Positions 44,135 through 53,108 of a stretch of 64,000 nt of DNA are shown here, one piece after another (within the stretch, counting starts at the first letter, position 1; each line of letters opens with the position of its first letter). Source of the DNA: Xanthobacteraceae bacterium (GTDB taxonomy: Bacteria > Pseudomonadota > Alphaproteobacteria > Rhizobiales > Xanthobacteraceae); NCBI GenBank assembly GCA_024508855.1, contig JANINJ010000107.1, forward strand, positions 186,001 to 250,000, written 5' to 3'. The notes below the pieces were generated by a model, which saw only the letters and a list, made by a program, of their open reading frames with translations, did no database searches and was not told the origin of the DNA. The translations under genes and the position numbers were made by a program.

Positions 44135-46204
44135 TCAGTGCGCGTTAGCCCAGACCTTCTTCTTGGTGAAGTACAGGAGGCCGGCGAAGATGATCAGGAA
44201 GATCATCACCTGCATGCCGAGCCGCTTGCGCGCCTCCAGATGCGGCTCCGCAGCCCACATCAGGAACGTGGTGACGTCGTGCGCATACTGCGCCACCGTG
44301 GTCGGCGAACCGTCGTCATACGTCACCTGGCCGTCGGACAGCGGCTTCGGCATCTTGATGGCGTGGCCGGGGAAGTACTTGTTGTAGTACGAGCCTTCCG
44401 GAATGGTGACACCGGCCGGCGGCTTATCCTCGAAGCCCTGCAGGATCGCATCGATGTAATTCGGGCCCTGCTCCTGGAATTGAGTGATGAAATCGAAGAT
44501 CACCTGCGGCACGCCGCGATCGTAGGACCGCGCCTTGGCAATCAGCGACAGGTCCGGCGGCAGTGCACCGCCGTTGGACGCACGCGCAGCTTGCTCGTTG
44601 GGGAACGGAGCCGGGAATTTGTCGGCGACGCGGCCCGGACGCTCGAACATATCGCCGGCATCGTTGGGACCGTCCTGCACCTTGTACTCCGCGGCAACGG
44701 CCGCAGCCTGCGCCGGCGAGAAGCCGGGACCGCCGGGATCGGCCAGGTTGCGGAAGTGAACCAGGTTCATCGAGTGACAGGTCGAGCAGACTTCCTTGTA
44801 GACCTTGTAGCCACGCTGCAGCGCGCCACGGTCGAACTTGCCGAACGGACCCGCGAACGACCACGACAGTGACGGCGGCACGTCGCTATGATCGGCCGCC
44901 TTGGCGTCACGGACGCCAACCACGAACAGCGAACTGACTGCGACCAGCGCAACGATGGCAGACGCCACCGTGGAACGGCCCTTCGACTTCGCCAGCACGT
45001 CATCGGCGATCGAGTTCGGCACGGTGCGCGGGGTCTCGATGCGGCTCAGGATCGGCAGCACGATCAGGAAGTAGGCGAAGTAGCAGAAGGTCAGGATACG
45101 ACCTGCAACCACATAAGCCCCTTCCGGCGGCTTGCCGCCGAGCCAGCCGAGCAGGACGCAGACCACCACGAAGATCCAGAAGAACTGCTTGGCGAGCGGA
45201 CGATAGCGCGACGAGCGGGTCTTGGCGCTGTCGAGCCACGGCAGGAATGCCAGCACAAGGATGGCGCTGAACATCGCGATGACGCCGCCGAGCTTGCTCG
45301 GGATCGAGCGCAGGATGGCGTAGAACGGCAGGTAATACCATTCCGGCACGATGTGCGCCGGGGTGACGCCCGGGTTGGCCTGGATGTAGTTGTCCGCGTC
45401 GCCGAGGAAGTTCGGCATGTAGAAGATGAACCAGGCGAAGAAGATCAGGAAGCAGGCCATGCCGAACGCGTCCTTGACGGTCGCGTAGGGCGTAAACGGC
45501 ACGGTATCCTTTTCGGTCTTCGGCTCGACGCCGGCCGGGTTATTCTGGCCCGCGACGTGCAGCGCCCAGATGTGCAGCACGACAACGCCGGCAATCACGA
45601 ACGGCAGCAGATAATGCAGCGAGAAGAAGCGGTTCAGCGTCGGGTTACCGACCGAGTAGCCACCCCACAGCAGCGTCACGATGCTCTCGCCGACATAGGG
45701 AATGGCCGAGAACAGGTTGGTGATGACGGTGGCGCCCCAGAAGCTCATCTGGCCCCACGGCAGCACGTAGCCCATGAAGCCGGTGGCCATCATCAGCAGG
45801 TAGATGATGACGCCCAGAATCCAGAGCACTTCGCGCGGCGCCTTGTATGACCCGTAGTAGAGACCGCGGAACATGTGGACATAGACCGCGATGAAGAACA
45901 TCGATGCGCCGGCGGCGTGCATGTTGCGCAGCAGCCAGCCGTAGTTGACGTCGCGAACGATGCCTTCGACCGAGTTGAAGGCGAGATCGACGTGCGGCGT
46001 GTAATGCATCGCCAGGATCACGCCGGTGATGATCTGCACCGCCAGCATCATCGAGAGGATGGCGCCGAACGTCCACCAATAGTTGAGGTTACGCGGCGTC
46101 GGATAGGCCACGAACGAGGAATGGATGAGGCCCCCGATCGGGAGGCGCGTTTCCAGCCATTTCATAAAGCCGTTTTGTGGCTGGTAGGTCGAGGGTCCGC
46201 TCAT
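44135..46204 (-). CDS. fbcH: Fused cytochrome b / cytochrome c1 (FbcH)
   Basis: This 689-residue polyprotein carries cytochrome b (about 1-410, eight membrane segments, heme histidines in [20 protein letters not shown] and [20 protein letters not shown]) and cytochrome c1 (from about 430). An internal signal sequence ([25 protein letters not shown]) lies between. The c1 heme site is CSTCH (473-477), and a C-terminal membrane anchor follows ([16 protein letters not shown]). In Bradyrhizobium the polyprotein is cleaved after insertion to give separate subunits of the bc1 complex. Start 46204 follows an AGGA sequence. Confidence 0.96.
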   Translation of the reverse strand: MSGPSTYQPQNGFMKWLETRLPIGGLIHSSFVAYPTPRNLNYWWTFGAILSMMLAVQIITGVILAMHYTPHVDLAFNSVEGIVRDVNYGWLLRNMHAAGASMFFIAVYVHMFRGLYYGSYKAPREVLWILGVIIYLLMMATGFMGYVLPWGQMSFWGATVITNLFSAIPYVGESIVTLLWGGYSVGNPTLNRFFSLHYLLPFVIAGVVVLHIWALHVAGQNNPAGVEPKTEKDTVPFTPYATVKDAFGMACFLIFFAWFIFYMPNFLGDADNYIQANPGVTPAHIVPEWYYLPFYAILRSIPSKLGGVIAMFSAILVLAFLPWLDSAKTRSSRYRPLAKQFFWIFVVVCVLLGWLGGKPPEGAYVVAGRILTFCYFAYFLIVLPILSRIETPRTVPNSIADDVLAKSKGRSTVASAIVALVAVSSLFVVGVRDAKAADHSDVPPSLSWSFAGPFGKFDRGALQRGYKVYKEVCSTCHSMNLVHFRNLADPGGPGFSPAQAAAVAAEYKVQDGPNDAGDMFERPGRVADKFPAPFPNEQAARASNGGALPPDLSLIAKARSYDRGVPQVIFDFITQFQEQGPNYIDAILQGFEDKPPAGVTIPEGSYYNKYFPGHAIKMPKPLSDGQVTYDDGSPTTVAQYAHDVTTFLMWAAEPHLEARKRLGMQVMIFLIIFAGLLYFTKKKVWANAH

Positions 46205-46279
46205 TGATGCGATCCTAGGAATTATGCGGCAACACTGTTGAAGGAAAGTCTCGGAGAGAAAGCACTTTCGAGGTCAGCG

Positions 46280-46807
46280 TCAGCCAATCTGAATTTTGGT
46301 GTCGGAAGCGAACTTGTAGGGAGGCACGGCCAGGTTCAACGGCGCGGGGCCGCGCCGGATGCGCCCCGACGAATCGTACTGCGATCCGTGGCAGGGGCAG
46401 AAGAAGCCGTCATAATCGCCTTCATGGGCGATCGGAATGCAGCCGAGGTGGGTGCAGATGCCGATCACGACCAGCCAGTTGTCATGGCCTTCCTTGACGC
46501 GGGACTGGTCGGTCTGCGGATCGGGCAGGCTGGCGACCGGAACGGATCGCGCCTCGTCGATCTGCTTCTTGGTGCGGTTCATGATGTAGATCGGCTTGCC
46601 GCGCCAGAACACCTTGATGTCCTGTCCTTCGGCGATCGGGGTCAGGTCGACCTCGATCGGTGCGCCGGCTGCAATCGTCGACGCATCAGGATTCATTTGC
46701 GAGATCAGCGGCCAGGCGACGGCTGCTGCACCAACCGCTGCGGCGGCTCCCGTTGCTACAAAGAGGAAATCACGGCGAGTCCCACCCGCCGAAGACGCTG
46801 TCGTCAC
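46280..46807 (-). CDS. fbcF: Rieske iron-sulfur protein of the cytochrome bc1 complex
   Basis: The Rieske protein passes electrons from quinol to cytochrome c1. The 175-residue protein has a twin-arginine, membrane-anchoring N-terminus ([25 protein letters not shown], about 10-34) and the 2Fe-2S ligands CTHLGC (118-123) and CPCHGS (137-142). The GTG at 46807 gives the family start MTTASSAGG; the frame continues far upstream through non-coding sequence. It precedes fbcH by 75 bases in the fbcFH operon and is divergent from trmL. Confidence 0.95.
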   Translation of the reverse strand: MTTASSAGGTRRDFLFVATGAAAAVGAAAVAWPLISQMNPDASTIAAGAPIEVDLTPIAEGQDIKVFWRGKPIYIMNRTKKQIDEARSVPVASLPDPQTDQSRVKEGHDNWLVVIGICTHLGCIPIAHEGDYDGFFCPCHGSQYDSSGRIRRGPAPLNLAVPPYKFASDTKIQIG

Positions 46808-47083
46808 GATCCCAAACCCTTTCTCTTCCGCACCCGGCGAAACCACCCCGAAGGCGCTCCAGCGGGCGGCCCGGGAAGGCTGCCGGCGCCCGCGACCCCC
46901 GCGGCGGCAGAAAGACCGTTTATCCCGCCCAATCGGGCAGAACAGACAGTCCAGAATCGTTCTATTGGCACCCTTGCCGATGGAGCGCAAGCCCGCTATC
47001 GGCTGAGCCGCGTGCAATGCACGAAAACCGCCGAAACCGGCGAATTTTTTCAACCGATTCAGGACCGCAGGGACTGCTGCCCG

Positions 47084-47554
47084 ATGCAACTCGCGCTTTA
47101 CCAGCCGGACATTCCGCAGAACACCGGAACGATTCTGCGGTTCTGCGCCTGCCTGGGTGTCGCAGCCCATATCATCGAGCCCGCCGGCTTCCCGGTCTCG
47201 GACCGTCATTTCCGCCGTTCGGGAATGGATTACCTCGATCAGGTAAGCATCACCCGGCACGATTCCTGGAGCCACTTCGAGGGGTGGCGGGCCGAAATCG
47301 GTGCGCGGCTGCTGTTGCTGACGACCAAGGGCAGCCAAAGCTACCTTGATCATCGCTACGAGGCCTCCGACATCCTCCTGTTGGGACGGGAATCCGCCGG
47401 CGTCCCCGAAGAAGTCGCCGCCGCCGCGGACGCGCGGCTTGTGATACCTATCCGGCCGGGCCTGCGCTCGCTCAACGTGGCCGTGGCCGCCGCGATGGCC
47501 ACCGGCGAAGCATTGCGGCAGACCCGTTCGGATGTTCAGGAGGCAATCGAGTGA
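47084..47554 (+). CDS. trmL: tRNA (cytidine/uridine-34-2'-O)-methyltransferase TrmL
   Basis: This 156-residue SPOUT-type methyltransferase adds a 2'-O-methyl group to the wobble nucleotide of leucine tRNAs. The motifs are [19 protein letters not shown] (1-20), [34 protein letters not shown] (SAM site) and [19 protein letters not shown] (trefoil knot). The start is the ATG at 47084. The stop overlaps the GTG start of queE in GTGA, so expression of the two is coupled. Confidence 0.93.
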   Translation: MQLALYQPDIPQNTGTILRFCACLGVAAHIIEPAGFPVSDRHFRRSGMDYLDQVSITRHDSWSHFEGWRAEIGARLLLLTTKGSQSYLDHRYEASDILLLGRESAGVPEEVAAAADARLVIPIRPGLRSLNVAVAAAMATGEALRQTRSDVQEAIE

Positions 47555-48180
47555 GTTACGCGGTCAAGGAAATCTTCCTGACATTGCAGGGCGAAGGCGC
47601 CCATGCCGGCCGCGTCGCGGTATTCTGCCGGTTCGCCGGCTGCAACCTGTGGACCGGCCGTGAAGAAGATCGCGCCGATGCCGTCTGCCGGTTTTGCGAC
47701 ACCGATTTCGTCGGCATGGACGGAACCCTCGGCGGACGATACGCCTCCGCCGATGACCTCGCCGACACCATCGCGGCGCAGTGGGCTGGCGCCGGCGACC
47801 GTTATGTGGTTTTGACCGGCGGAGAGCCGCTGCTGCAGGTCGACGCGGCGCTGATCGCGGCGCTGCATGCGCGTGGCTTCACCATCGCGATCGAGACCAA
47901 CGGCACGGTGGACCCGCCCGACGGCATCGACTGGATCTGCGTCAGCCCGAAAGCCGGCACGACTTTGCGGATTCGCAAAGGACATGAGCTCAAACTGGTG
48001 TATCCGCAGGTTGAAAACACGCCGGAGCAGTTCGCCGGCCTCGACTTCGAGCGGTTCTCGCTGCAGCCGATGGACGGTCCGGAGGTTGCGGACAACACGG
48101 TTCGCGCCATCGACTACTGCCTGCATCATCCGCAATGGCGGCTGAGCGTGCAGACCCACAAGTCGCTTGGGATAAGATAA
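47551..48180 (+). CDS. queE: 7-carboxy-7-deazaguanine synthase QueE
   Basis: QueE is a radical SAM enzyme that forms 7-carboxy-7-deazaguanine in the route to queuosine. The 209-residue protein has its cluster cysteines in [19 protein letters not shown] and the following RFC, that is C-x14-C-x2-C. This is the long-loop variant known from Burkholderia multivorans QueE rather than the usual C-x3-C-x2-C. Other family blocks are [17 protein letters not shown] near the start and [11 protein letters not shown] (SAM-binding). It starts at a GTG overlapping the trmL stop and precedes queD by 16 bases. Confidence 0.94.
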   Translation: MSYAVKEIFLTLQGEGAHAGRVAVFCRFAGCNLWTGREEDRADAVCRFCDTDFVGMDGTLGGRYASADDLADTIAAQWAGAGDRYVVLTGGEPLLQVDAALIAALHARGFTIAIETNGTVDPPDGIDWICVSPKAGTTLRIRKGHELKLVYPQVENTPEQFAGLDFERFSLQPMDGPEVADNTVRAIDYCLHHPQWRLSVQTHKSLGIR

Positions 48181-48196
48181 GACTGGAATTGTATCG

Positions 48197-48562
48197 ATGT
48201 GGGAATTGACCAAAGGGTTCCGCTTCGAGGCCGCGCATGCGCTGCCCGGAACGACGCTGGGCGAAGCCAGCCAGGAAATCCACGGCCATTCGTTTCGCGC
48301 CGAGGTGACGGTCCGCGGCACGCCCGATCCTGCCACCGGCATGGTGCTCGATCTCGGGCTGCTGGACCGGGCGCTGGCCGACATGCAGAAAACCCTGGAC
48401 CACAAATTCCTCAACAACATCGCTGCGCTTGGCGCACCGACGCTGGAAAATCTCACACGCTTCATCTGGGACCGCGTGCAGCATGCCGGCAAAGTAACCC
48501 GCGTCAGCGTGCATCGCGACAGTTGCAACGAGTCCTGCACCTACTTCGGCCCGCAAACTTGA
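48197..48562 (+). CDS. queD: 6-carboxytetrahydropterin synthase QueD
   Basis: QueD makes the substrate of QueE from dihydroneopterin triphosphate. The 121-residue protein carries the zinc and active-site residues in FEAAHALPG, IHGHSFRAEVTV and TLDHKFLNN (His-x-His pair HGH). The catalytic block RVSVHRDSCNESCTYFG closes the chain. It follows queE by 16 bases; the trmL-queE-queD run supplies tRNA modification functions as a unit. Confidence 0.95.
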   Translation: MWELTKGFRFEAAHALPGTTLGEASQEIHGHSFRAEVTVRGTPDPATGMVLDLGLLDRALADMQKTLDHKFLNNIAALGAPTLENLTRFIWDRVQHAGKVTRVSVHRDSCNESCTYFGPQT

Positions 48563-48615
48563 AAGCCATCATCCGAGCGCCTGCTGGAAATGTAATTCGC
48601 TCGATCAAGCAAAGT

Positions 48616-48706
48616 CGTCATGCCCGGCCTTGTGCCGGGTATCCACGTCCTTTCTGGGATTCCGCAAGACAAGGCGTGGATGGCCGGGACCAGCCCGGCC
48701 ATGACC
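48616..48706. repeat. CATGGCCGG-type palindromic repeat, paired copy
   Basis: The left hairpin runs from CGTCATGCCCGGC to GCCGGGTATCCACG (48616-48647). The right one runs from CGTGGATGGCCGGG to CCCGGCCATGACC (48675-48706). The inner ends ATCCACG and CGTGGAT pair with each other, as do the outer ends. It lies between queD and hemF. Confidence 0.7.
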
Positions 48707-48767
48707 GAAATCGGCGTCTTTCTAGCTGAGAATGACGCCCATAAACAAAAGCTCCCAGGAGTCGTGC

Positions 48768-49655
48768 ATGGACGCTTCCCTCAACGATCAACGCAAGAAC
48801 CTCACCCGCACTTGGTTCGAGAGTCTGCGCGACCAGATCTGCGCGGCATTCGAGAAGTTGGAGGACGATGCGCCCGTCTCGCTCTATCCCGGCGAGGCCG
48901 CACGTTTCGTCCGCACGCCATGGGATCGCACCGATCACACGGGCAAGCCGGGCGGCGGCGGCGTGATGTCGATGATGCACGGCCGGCTGTTCGAAAAGGT
49001 CGGCGTCCATTGCTCCACGGTGCACGGTGAATTCGCGCCGGAATTCCGCGCGCAGATTCCGGGCGCGACCGACGACCCGCGCTTCTGGGCGTCGGGCATT
49101 TCGCTGATCGCGCATATGCGCAATCCCAACGTTCCCGCCGTGCACATGAACACGCGTTTCGTCATCACCACCCGGTCGTGGTTCGGCGGCGGCGCCGATC
49201 TGACCCCGGTGCTCGACCGTCGCCGCACCCAGGACGATGCCGACACGGTGGCGTTTCACGATGCGATGAAAGCCGCCTGTGACGCGCACGCCAAGATCGC
49301 GCCCTATGACAAATACAAGACCTGGTGCGACGAGTATTTCTACCTGCCGCACCGCAAGGAGGCTCGCGGCATCGGCGGCATCTTCTACGACTGGCACGAC
49401 AGTGGCGACTGGGACGCCGACCTTGCCTTCACGCAGGATGTCGGACGCGCCTTCCTGAAAATCTATCCCGATCTCGTCCGTCGCAACTTCAACGCACCAT
49501 GGACTCCGGCCGACCGCGAGGAGCAACTGGTGCGGCGCGGACGCTACGTCGAATTCAATCTGCTGTACGACCGTGGCACCATCTTCGGGTTGAAGACCGG
49601 CGGCAACGTCGCCTCGATCCTGTCGTCGATGCCGCCCGAGGTGAAATGGCCGTGA
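48768..49655 (+). CDS. hemF: Oxygen-dependent coproporphyrinogen III oxidase
   Basis: HemF makes protoporphyrinogen IX from coproporphyrinogen III using oxygen, in heme synthesis. The 295-residue protein contains [43 protein letters not shown] and the signature [22 protein letters not shown] (about 195-216). The end [22 protein letters not shown] is also typical. I chose the ATG at 48768, because AGGAG sits just before it; another ATG at 48732 adds twelve residues. It is transcribed alone. Confidence 0.95.
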   Translation: MDASLNDQRKNLTRTWFESLRDQICAAFEKLEDDAPVSLYPGEAARFVRTPWDRTDHTGKPGGGGVMSMMHGRLFEKVGVHCSTVHGEFAPEFRAQIPGATDDPRFWASGISLIAHMRNPNVPAVHMNTRFVITTRSWFGGGADLTPVLDRRRTQDDADTVAFHDAMKAACDAHAKIAPYDKYKTWCDEYFYLPHRKEARGIGGIFYDWHDSGDWDADLAFTQDVGRAFLKIYPDLVRRNFNAPWTPADREEQLVRRGRYVEFNLLYDRGTIFGLKTGGNVASILSSMPPEVKWP

Positions 49656-49716
49656 TCGGCCTGTCATGACCCATCGCTAGACTGTTCCTCGTGCCAATCC
49701 AACGAGGAACACGAAC

Positions 49717-49983
49717 ATGGATATCAAACCGGGAGATGTCGTCATCTTGAAATCGGGCGGCCAGCCGCTCACCGTCGCAGAAGTCAACGGCGATTCCGTT
49801 GCCTGCTTGTGGCTGGGCGAGGAAGGCGATCTGTTTCGCGAAACGCTTCCCCGCGCCGTCCTCGATGTCGTCGAAATCGACACCTCCGACGAGGGCGAAG
49901 ATGAGGACGACAACGAACATGAGCACGAAGACGACGAGGATGAAGAAGACGGCGAAGCCGTTGAGAAATCCAAGGTCGCCTGA
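49717..49983 (+). CDS. DUF2158 (YodC-like) protein with acidic tail
   Basis: This 88-residue protein starts with a DUF2158 domain (MDIKPGDVVILKSGGQPLTVAEV). A central W-rich strand (VACLWLGEEGDLFRETLPRAVLDVVEI) follows. The last 35 residues are almost entirely Asp/Glu with His (DEGEDEDDNEHEHEDDEDEE), which could bind metal or basic proteins. The family has no known function. An ACGAGGAAC ribosome-binding sequence precedes the ATG. It lies 61 bases after hemF and is convergent with cca. Confidence 0.8.
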   Translation: MDIKPGDVVILKSGGQPLTVAEVNGDSVACLWLGEEGDLFRETLPRAVLDVVEIDTSDEGEDEDDNEHEHEDDEDEEDGEAVEKSKVA

Positions 49984-50025
49984 TCCTTCGGATCATCCCG
50001 CCGCAAGATGAGATTCAATGTCAGC

Positions 50026-50055
50026 GATGCCGTCGGATGATTTTCCGGCGGCATC
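50026..50055. terminator. Hairpin between convergent genes (possible terminator)
   Basis: GATGCCGTCGGA and TCCGGCGGCATC pair over 12 bp, with one G-T pair, around TGATTT. It lies 42 bases after the DUF2158 stop and 19 bases before the cca stop. There is no long T-run, so it may slow or stop transcription from either side. Confidence 0.4.
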
Positions 50056-50074
50056 AGATCATGGGCGATACATT

Positions 50075-51331
50075 TTAGAGCCGGTGATCGTGCGCGAACC
50101 GCGCCGCGGTCTGGTTGGCGATCGTGGTCAGCACATCGTCTTCGAGCGGAAAGCCCGCCGCGAGCCAGACGTCTTCGGCCAGCGACAGCACGTGGCCCAG
50201 CGCCGGACCTTCGGCAAAGCCGCGCGCGATGAAATCGGCGGCCTTGAGCGGAAACTCCGGCGCGCGCCAGCGATCCGGCAGGCCGATCAGGTTCTGCCAG
50301 TAGTTATCCCCGGCGCCCTGCCCCGATCGCGCCCATGCCAGCATCACCCGGTCGCGGAACCGGACCTCGCCAAGCCGGTAAAGCCGGCGCTGCGACGTGA
50401 TTTCATCCATGCCGGCGAGCCGCCACCAGCGATGCCCCATGGAATCCAGCGTCCGGGTTTCCGCATTGGTTAGTCGCAAGCGCGCCGAAAGCCGTCTTGC
50501 ATCTTCAGTGACGGCGACCGCTAGGGCACCGAGCCGCAGCATCGGATCGGGTTTCAGCCCGCGCGCACGTTCGATATCGATCATCGCCGCAAGCGCGCGC
50601 TGATAGGTGACGCCGCCGAGGATCGGCAGCAGCAGACCGCCATCGCCCATGGCCTCGATGGCCGCACGCGCGCCGTCCGCGACCAGCAGCTTCAGCATTT
50701 CCATCCGCACCCGTTCGGCCGAGAGCGCCGACAATCCCTCGCGTCCACGAATGCAGGCGAGATAACCGGCGCGATCGAGATCACCCGCACCATAGGCCGC
50801 GTGAAACCGGAAGAAGCGCAGGATGCGCAGATAATCCTCGGCGATCCGCCGGTTGGGATCGCCGATGAAACGCACCCGCCGCGCGGCGATGTCGGCGAGG
50901 CCTCCGACATGATCGTGCACCAGTCCCTCGGCATCGACCGACAGTGCATTGATCGTGAAATCGCGGCGTTGCGCGTCGGCTTTCCAATCGCGTCCGAACG
51001 CGACTTTCGCCTTGCGGCCGAAGGTTTCGACGTCCTCGCGCAGCGTGGTGACTTCGAACGGCTGGCCATCGACGATCAGCGTCACCGTGCCATGTTCGAG
51101 TCCGGTGGGCACATTCTTGATGCCGGCCGCCCTGGCGCGGCGAACCACCTCCTCGGGTAGCGCCGTGGTCGCGATATCGATGTCGCTGATCGGTATATCG
51201 AAAAGCGCATTGCGCACTGCGCCGCCGACGACGCGCGCTTCCTCGCCGTCGCCATTGAGCAGAGCGAGCACGCGCGCGGTCGCGCCCGACGTCAACCATG
51301 AGGCACCGCGAAGCGACGCCGCTTCATTCAT
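50075..51331 (-). CDS. cca: CCA tRNA nucleotidyltransferase
   Basis: This class II nucleotidyltransferase adds or repairs the CCA end of tRNAs. The 418-residue protein has the nucleotidyltransferase motif VVGGAVRNALFDIPISDIDIATTA with the catalytic D-x-D. It continues with RRDFTINALSVDAEG (motif B region), the neck block AEDYLRILRFFRFHAAYG and helical body and tail segments. The start overlaps the DUF6111 stop by four bases (ATGA), so it is the last gene of the four-gene operon. Confidence 0.95.
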   Translation of the reverse strand: MNEAASLRGASWLTSGATARVLALLNGDGEEARVVGGAVRNALFDIPISDIDIATTALPEEVVRRARAAGIKNVPTGLEHGTVTLIVDGQPFEVTTLREDVETFGRKAKVAFGRDWKADAQRRDFTINALSVDAEGLVHDHVGGLADIAARRVRFIGDPNRRIAEDYLRILRFFRFHAAYGAGDLDRAGYLACIRGREGLSALSAERVRMEMLKLLVADGARAAIEAMGDGGLLLPILGGVTYQRALAAMIDIERARGLKPDPMLRLGALAVAVTEDARRLSARLRLTNAETRTLDSMGHRWWRLAGMDEITSQRRLYRLGEVRFRDRVMLAWARSGQGAGDNYWQNLIGLPDRWRAPEFPLKAADFIARGFAEGPALGHVLSLAEDVWLAAGFPLEDDVLTTIANQTAARFAHDHRL

Positions 51332-51591
51332 CTATCGACTCCAGGCACCAGCCGGCCATTCTCGATATGCGCCGGCGTGTAAGTGGACTTCGGCGGCGCA
51401 CCGGAGAAGTGCGCCAGCAACAACAGGCTGATGATGGTCAGGAGCAGCGCCCCGATTGCCAGCTTGATGACGACATGCGTCGGCCACGACGATTGATTGA
51501 ACACTCCGTTGCGGCTTGCCAGCAGGAAGCCGGCATAGATCACAAAAGGGATCAGGAAGATTCCGACTTCGGTCAGCACCGGACGGATCAT
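51328..51591 (-). CDS. DUF6111 family small membrane protein
   Basis: This 87-residue protein has two membrane segments (EVGIFLIPFVIYAGFLLASRN, about 8-28, and VVIKLAIGALLLTIISLLLLAHF, about 40-62) joined by a short loop with FNQSSWP. The end is PPKSTYTPAHIENGRLVPGVDR. It overlaps its neighbours by four bases on each side. The domain name DUF6111 is all that is known; position between a CoA/Nudix hydrolase and cca gives no clear function. Confidence 0.8.
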   Translation of the reverse strand: MIRPVLTEVGIFLIPFVIYAGFLLASRNGVFNQSSWPTHVVIKLAIGALLLTIISLLLLAHFSGAPPKSTYTPAHIENGRLVPGVDR

Positions 51592-52265
51592 GGCAGATAA
51601 ATCCGCTCGTACAGCACGCGCAGGATACCCGCCGTCGCGCCCCAGATGTAACGCTCGGCAAACGGCATCGCGTAATAGGACCGCTCCATGCCGCGGAATT
51701 CCTTGCTGTGTACCTGATGATTTTCCGGGTTCATCAGAAACGCCAGCGGCACCTCGAAGGCGTCGTCGACCTCGGCTGCGTTGATGCGCAGATCGAAGCC
51801 CGGCTTGACGCGCGCCAGCGTCGGCAGAATGCGGAAGCCGAGCCCGGTCGCATACAGATCGAGATAGCCGATCGGTTCGACGAATTTGCGATCGAGACCG
51901 ACCTCTTCTTCCGCTTCGCGCAGCGCCGCATCGAGCGGCGAGTGATCGGTCGCATCGATCTTGCCGCCGGGAAATGAAATCTGTCCGGCGTGGCTGCTGA
52001 GATTTGGCGAACGCTGCGTCAGCAACACGGTCGGCTGGTCGCGCTCGACCACCGGGATCAACACCGCGGCAGGACGCACCGGCTGCTCCTCGGCAATGAT
52101 CCGCAGCATGCGGTCGGTGCCCTGGTCGCCGCTCGGCGGGATGATATTGGGATCGGTCAGTCCAGGCGGAACGTCGAAATTCAGGCGCTCGTGCGCCCGG
52201 CCGAAAAATTCGCCCGGACCGAGCTTCCTCACGGCGGGCTGCGCCGCCAGCATCGGCTCGGTCAA
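51588..52265 (-). CDS. CoA pyrophosphatase-type Nudix hydrolase
   Basis: This 225-residue Nudix protein has the CoA pyrophosphatase (NudL-like) layout: PAAVLIPVVERDQPTVLLTQRSPNLSSHAGQISFPGGKIDATDHSPLDAALREAEEEVGL. The block HAGQISFPGGK distinguishes the coenzyme A group, and REAEEEVGL holds the metal ligands. It would cut CoA or related nucleotides to phosphopantetheine and 3',5'-ADP. It overlaps both neighbours (DUF1285 upstream, DUF6111 downstream) by four bases, so the operon is tightly coupled. Confidence 0.9.
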   Translation of the reverse strand: MTEPMLAAQPAVRKLGPGEFFGRAHERLNFDVPPGLTDPNIIPPSGDQGTDRMLRIIAEEQPVRPAAVLIPVVERDQPTVLLTQRSPNLSSHAGQISFPGGKIDATDHSPLDAALREAEEEVGLDRKFVEPIGYLDLYATGLGFRILPTLARVKPGFDLRINAAEVDDAFEVPLAFLMNPENHQVHSKEFRGMERSYYAMPFAERYIWGATAGILRVLYERIYLP

Positions 52266-52873
52266 AGTGCTCCCCTTACCTGCTCTGCGTCCGCCATGGC
52301 GAAGAACTCACCACCGGACACAACCCCAAACATCGGGTTGCCATCGACCACCTGCTCCTCACCCATGTCAACCAGATCGTAGTAAAGAGCGCGCGTCACC
52401 TTGGCCCAGAGGTCCGCGCGGACGTGCAGATAGGGCGTCAATCCGCCATCGGCGGCCGCTTCGAAACGCAACCGATGCGCGGCATCGCACGGCACCCAGT
52501 CGTCGACATTGGTGCGAAAGCGCAGCAACCGGCCATTGTCCTGCTGCTCCTTGAGCATTTCCACCGCAAGAAACGGCGCATCCTCGACCTGGATGCCGAC
52601 CTTCTCGACCGGCGTCACCAGAAAGTGCTTGCCGTTCTCCCGCTTGAGGATCGTCGAGAACAGCCGGACCAGCGCCGGCCGCCCGATCGGCGTGCCTTGA
52701 TAAAACCACGTACCGTCCCGCGCTATTCGCATATCGAGGTCGCCGCAGAACGGCGGATTCCACAGATGCACCGGCGGCAAGCCCTTGCCGGTCTTCGCAG
52801 CGGTGGCAGCGTCGCGCGCGGCGGTGGTGAGCCCGTCGAGACTACGTTCCGCTGTCTGCCCTTGCTTCGCCAT
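52262..52873 (-). CDS. DUF1285 domain protein
   Basis: This 203-residue protein has the DUF1285 domain from about residue 30: PPVHLWNPPFCGDLDMRIARDGTWFYQGTPIGRPALVRLFSTILKREN. The remainder is KHFLVTPVEKVGIQVEDAPFLAVEMLKE and RLRFEAAADGGLTPYLHVRADLWAKVTRALYYDLVDMG. The fold is a small beta-rich domain of unknown function. It is the first gene of the operon DUF1285-Nudix-DUF6111-cca and starts 235 bases from the divergent moxR operon. No promoter motif was recognised. Confidence 0.85.
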   Translation of the reverse strand: MAKQGQTAERSLDGLTTAARDAATAAKTGKGLPPVHLWNPPFCGDLDMRIARDGTWFYQGTPIGRPALVRLFSTILKRENGKHFLVTPVEKVGIQVEDAPFLAVEMLKEQQDNGRLLRFRTNVDDWVPCDAAHRLRFEAAADGGLTPYLHVRADLWAKVTRALYYDLVDMGEEQVVDGNPMFGVVSGGEFFAMADAEQVRGAL

Positions 52874-53031
52874 GGTTTGCCCTGACTTTGTCCAGTTCGG
52901 TCTGGCACGATACGTGCCGTTCCGGGAATGGTTCCTTAACGGCAGATCGCCGCATCGTGATGCCGTCCGGCACCTTCAACCCCGATAATATGGGGATAGA
53001 TGATTTGAGCGAATACGTAGCGTTCGCTTAA

Positions 53032-53061
53032 GTCTACCATGAGGCATGGTCTACCATGAGG
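53032..53061. repeat. Tandem 13-bp direct repeat upstream of moxR
   Basis: GTCTACCATGAGG occurs at 53032-53044 and again at 53049-53061, with CATG between. The first copy's end also forms an inverted repeat ACCATG-AGG-CATGGT. It lies about 50-80 bases before the moxR ATG and could be a repeated regulator site or a slippage product. Confidence 0.6.
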
Positions 53062-53108
53062 TTTATGGCATGACGACGCATCGAGCGGCGTTTGGCAAGG
53101 AGTGACGG

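Noticed and set aside
46808-47353. Long N-terminal extension of the Rieske frame
   Set aside because: The sequence upstream of the GTG at 46807 is arginine- and glycine-rich and overlaps trmL; the family starts at the GTG.
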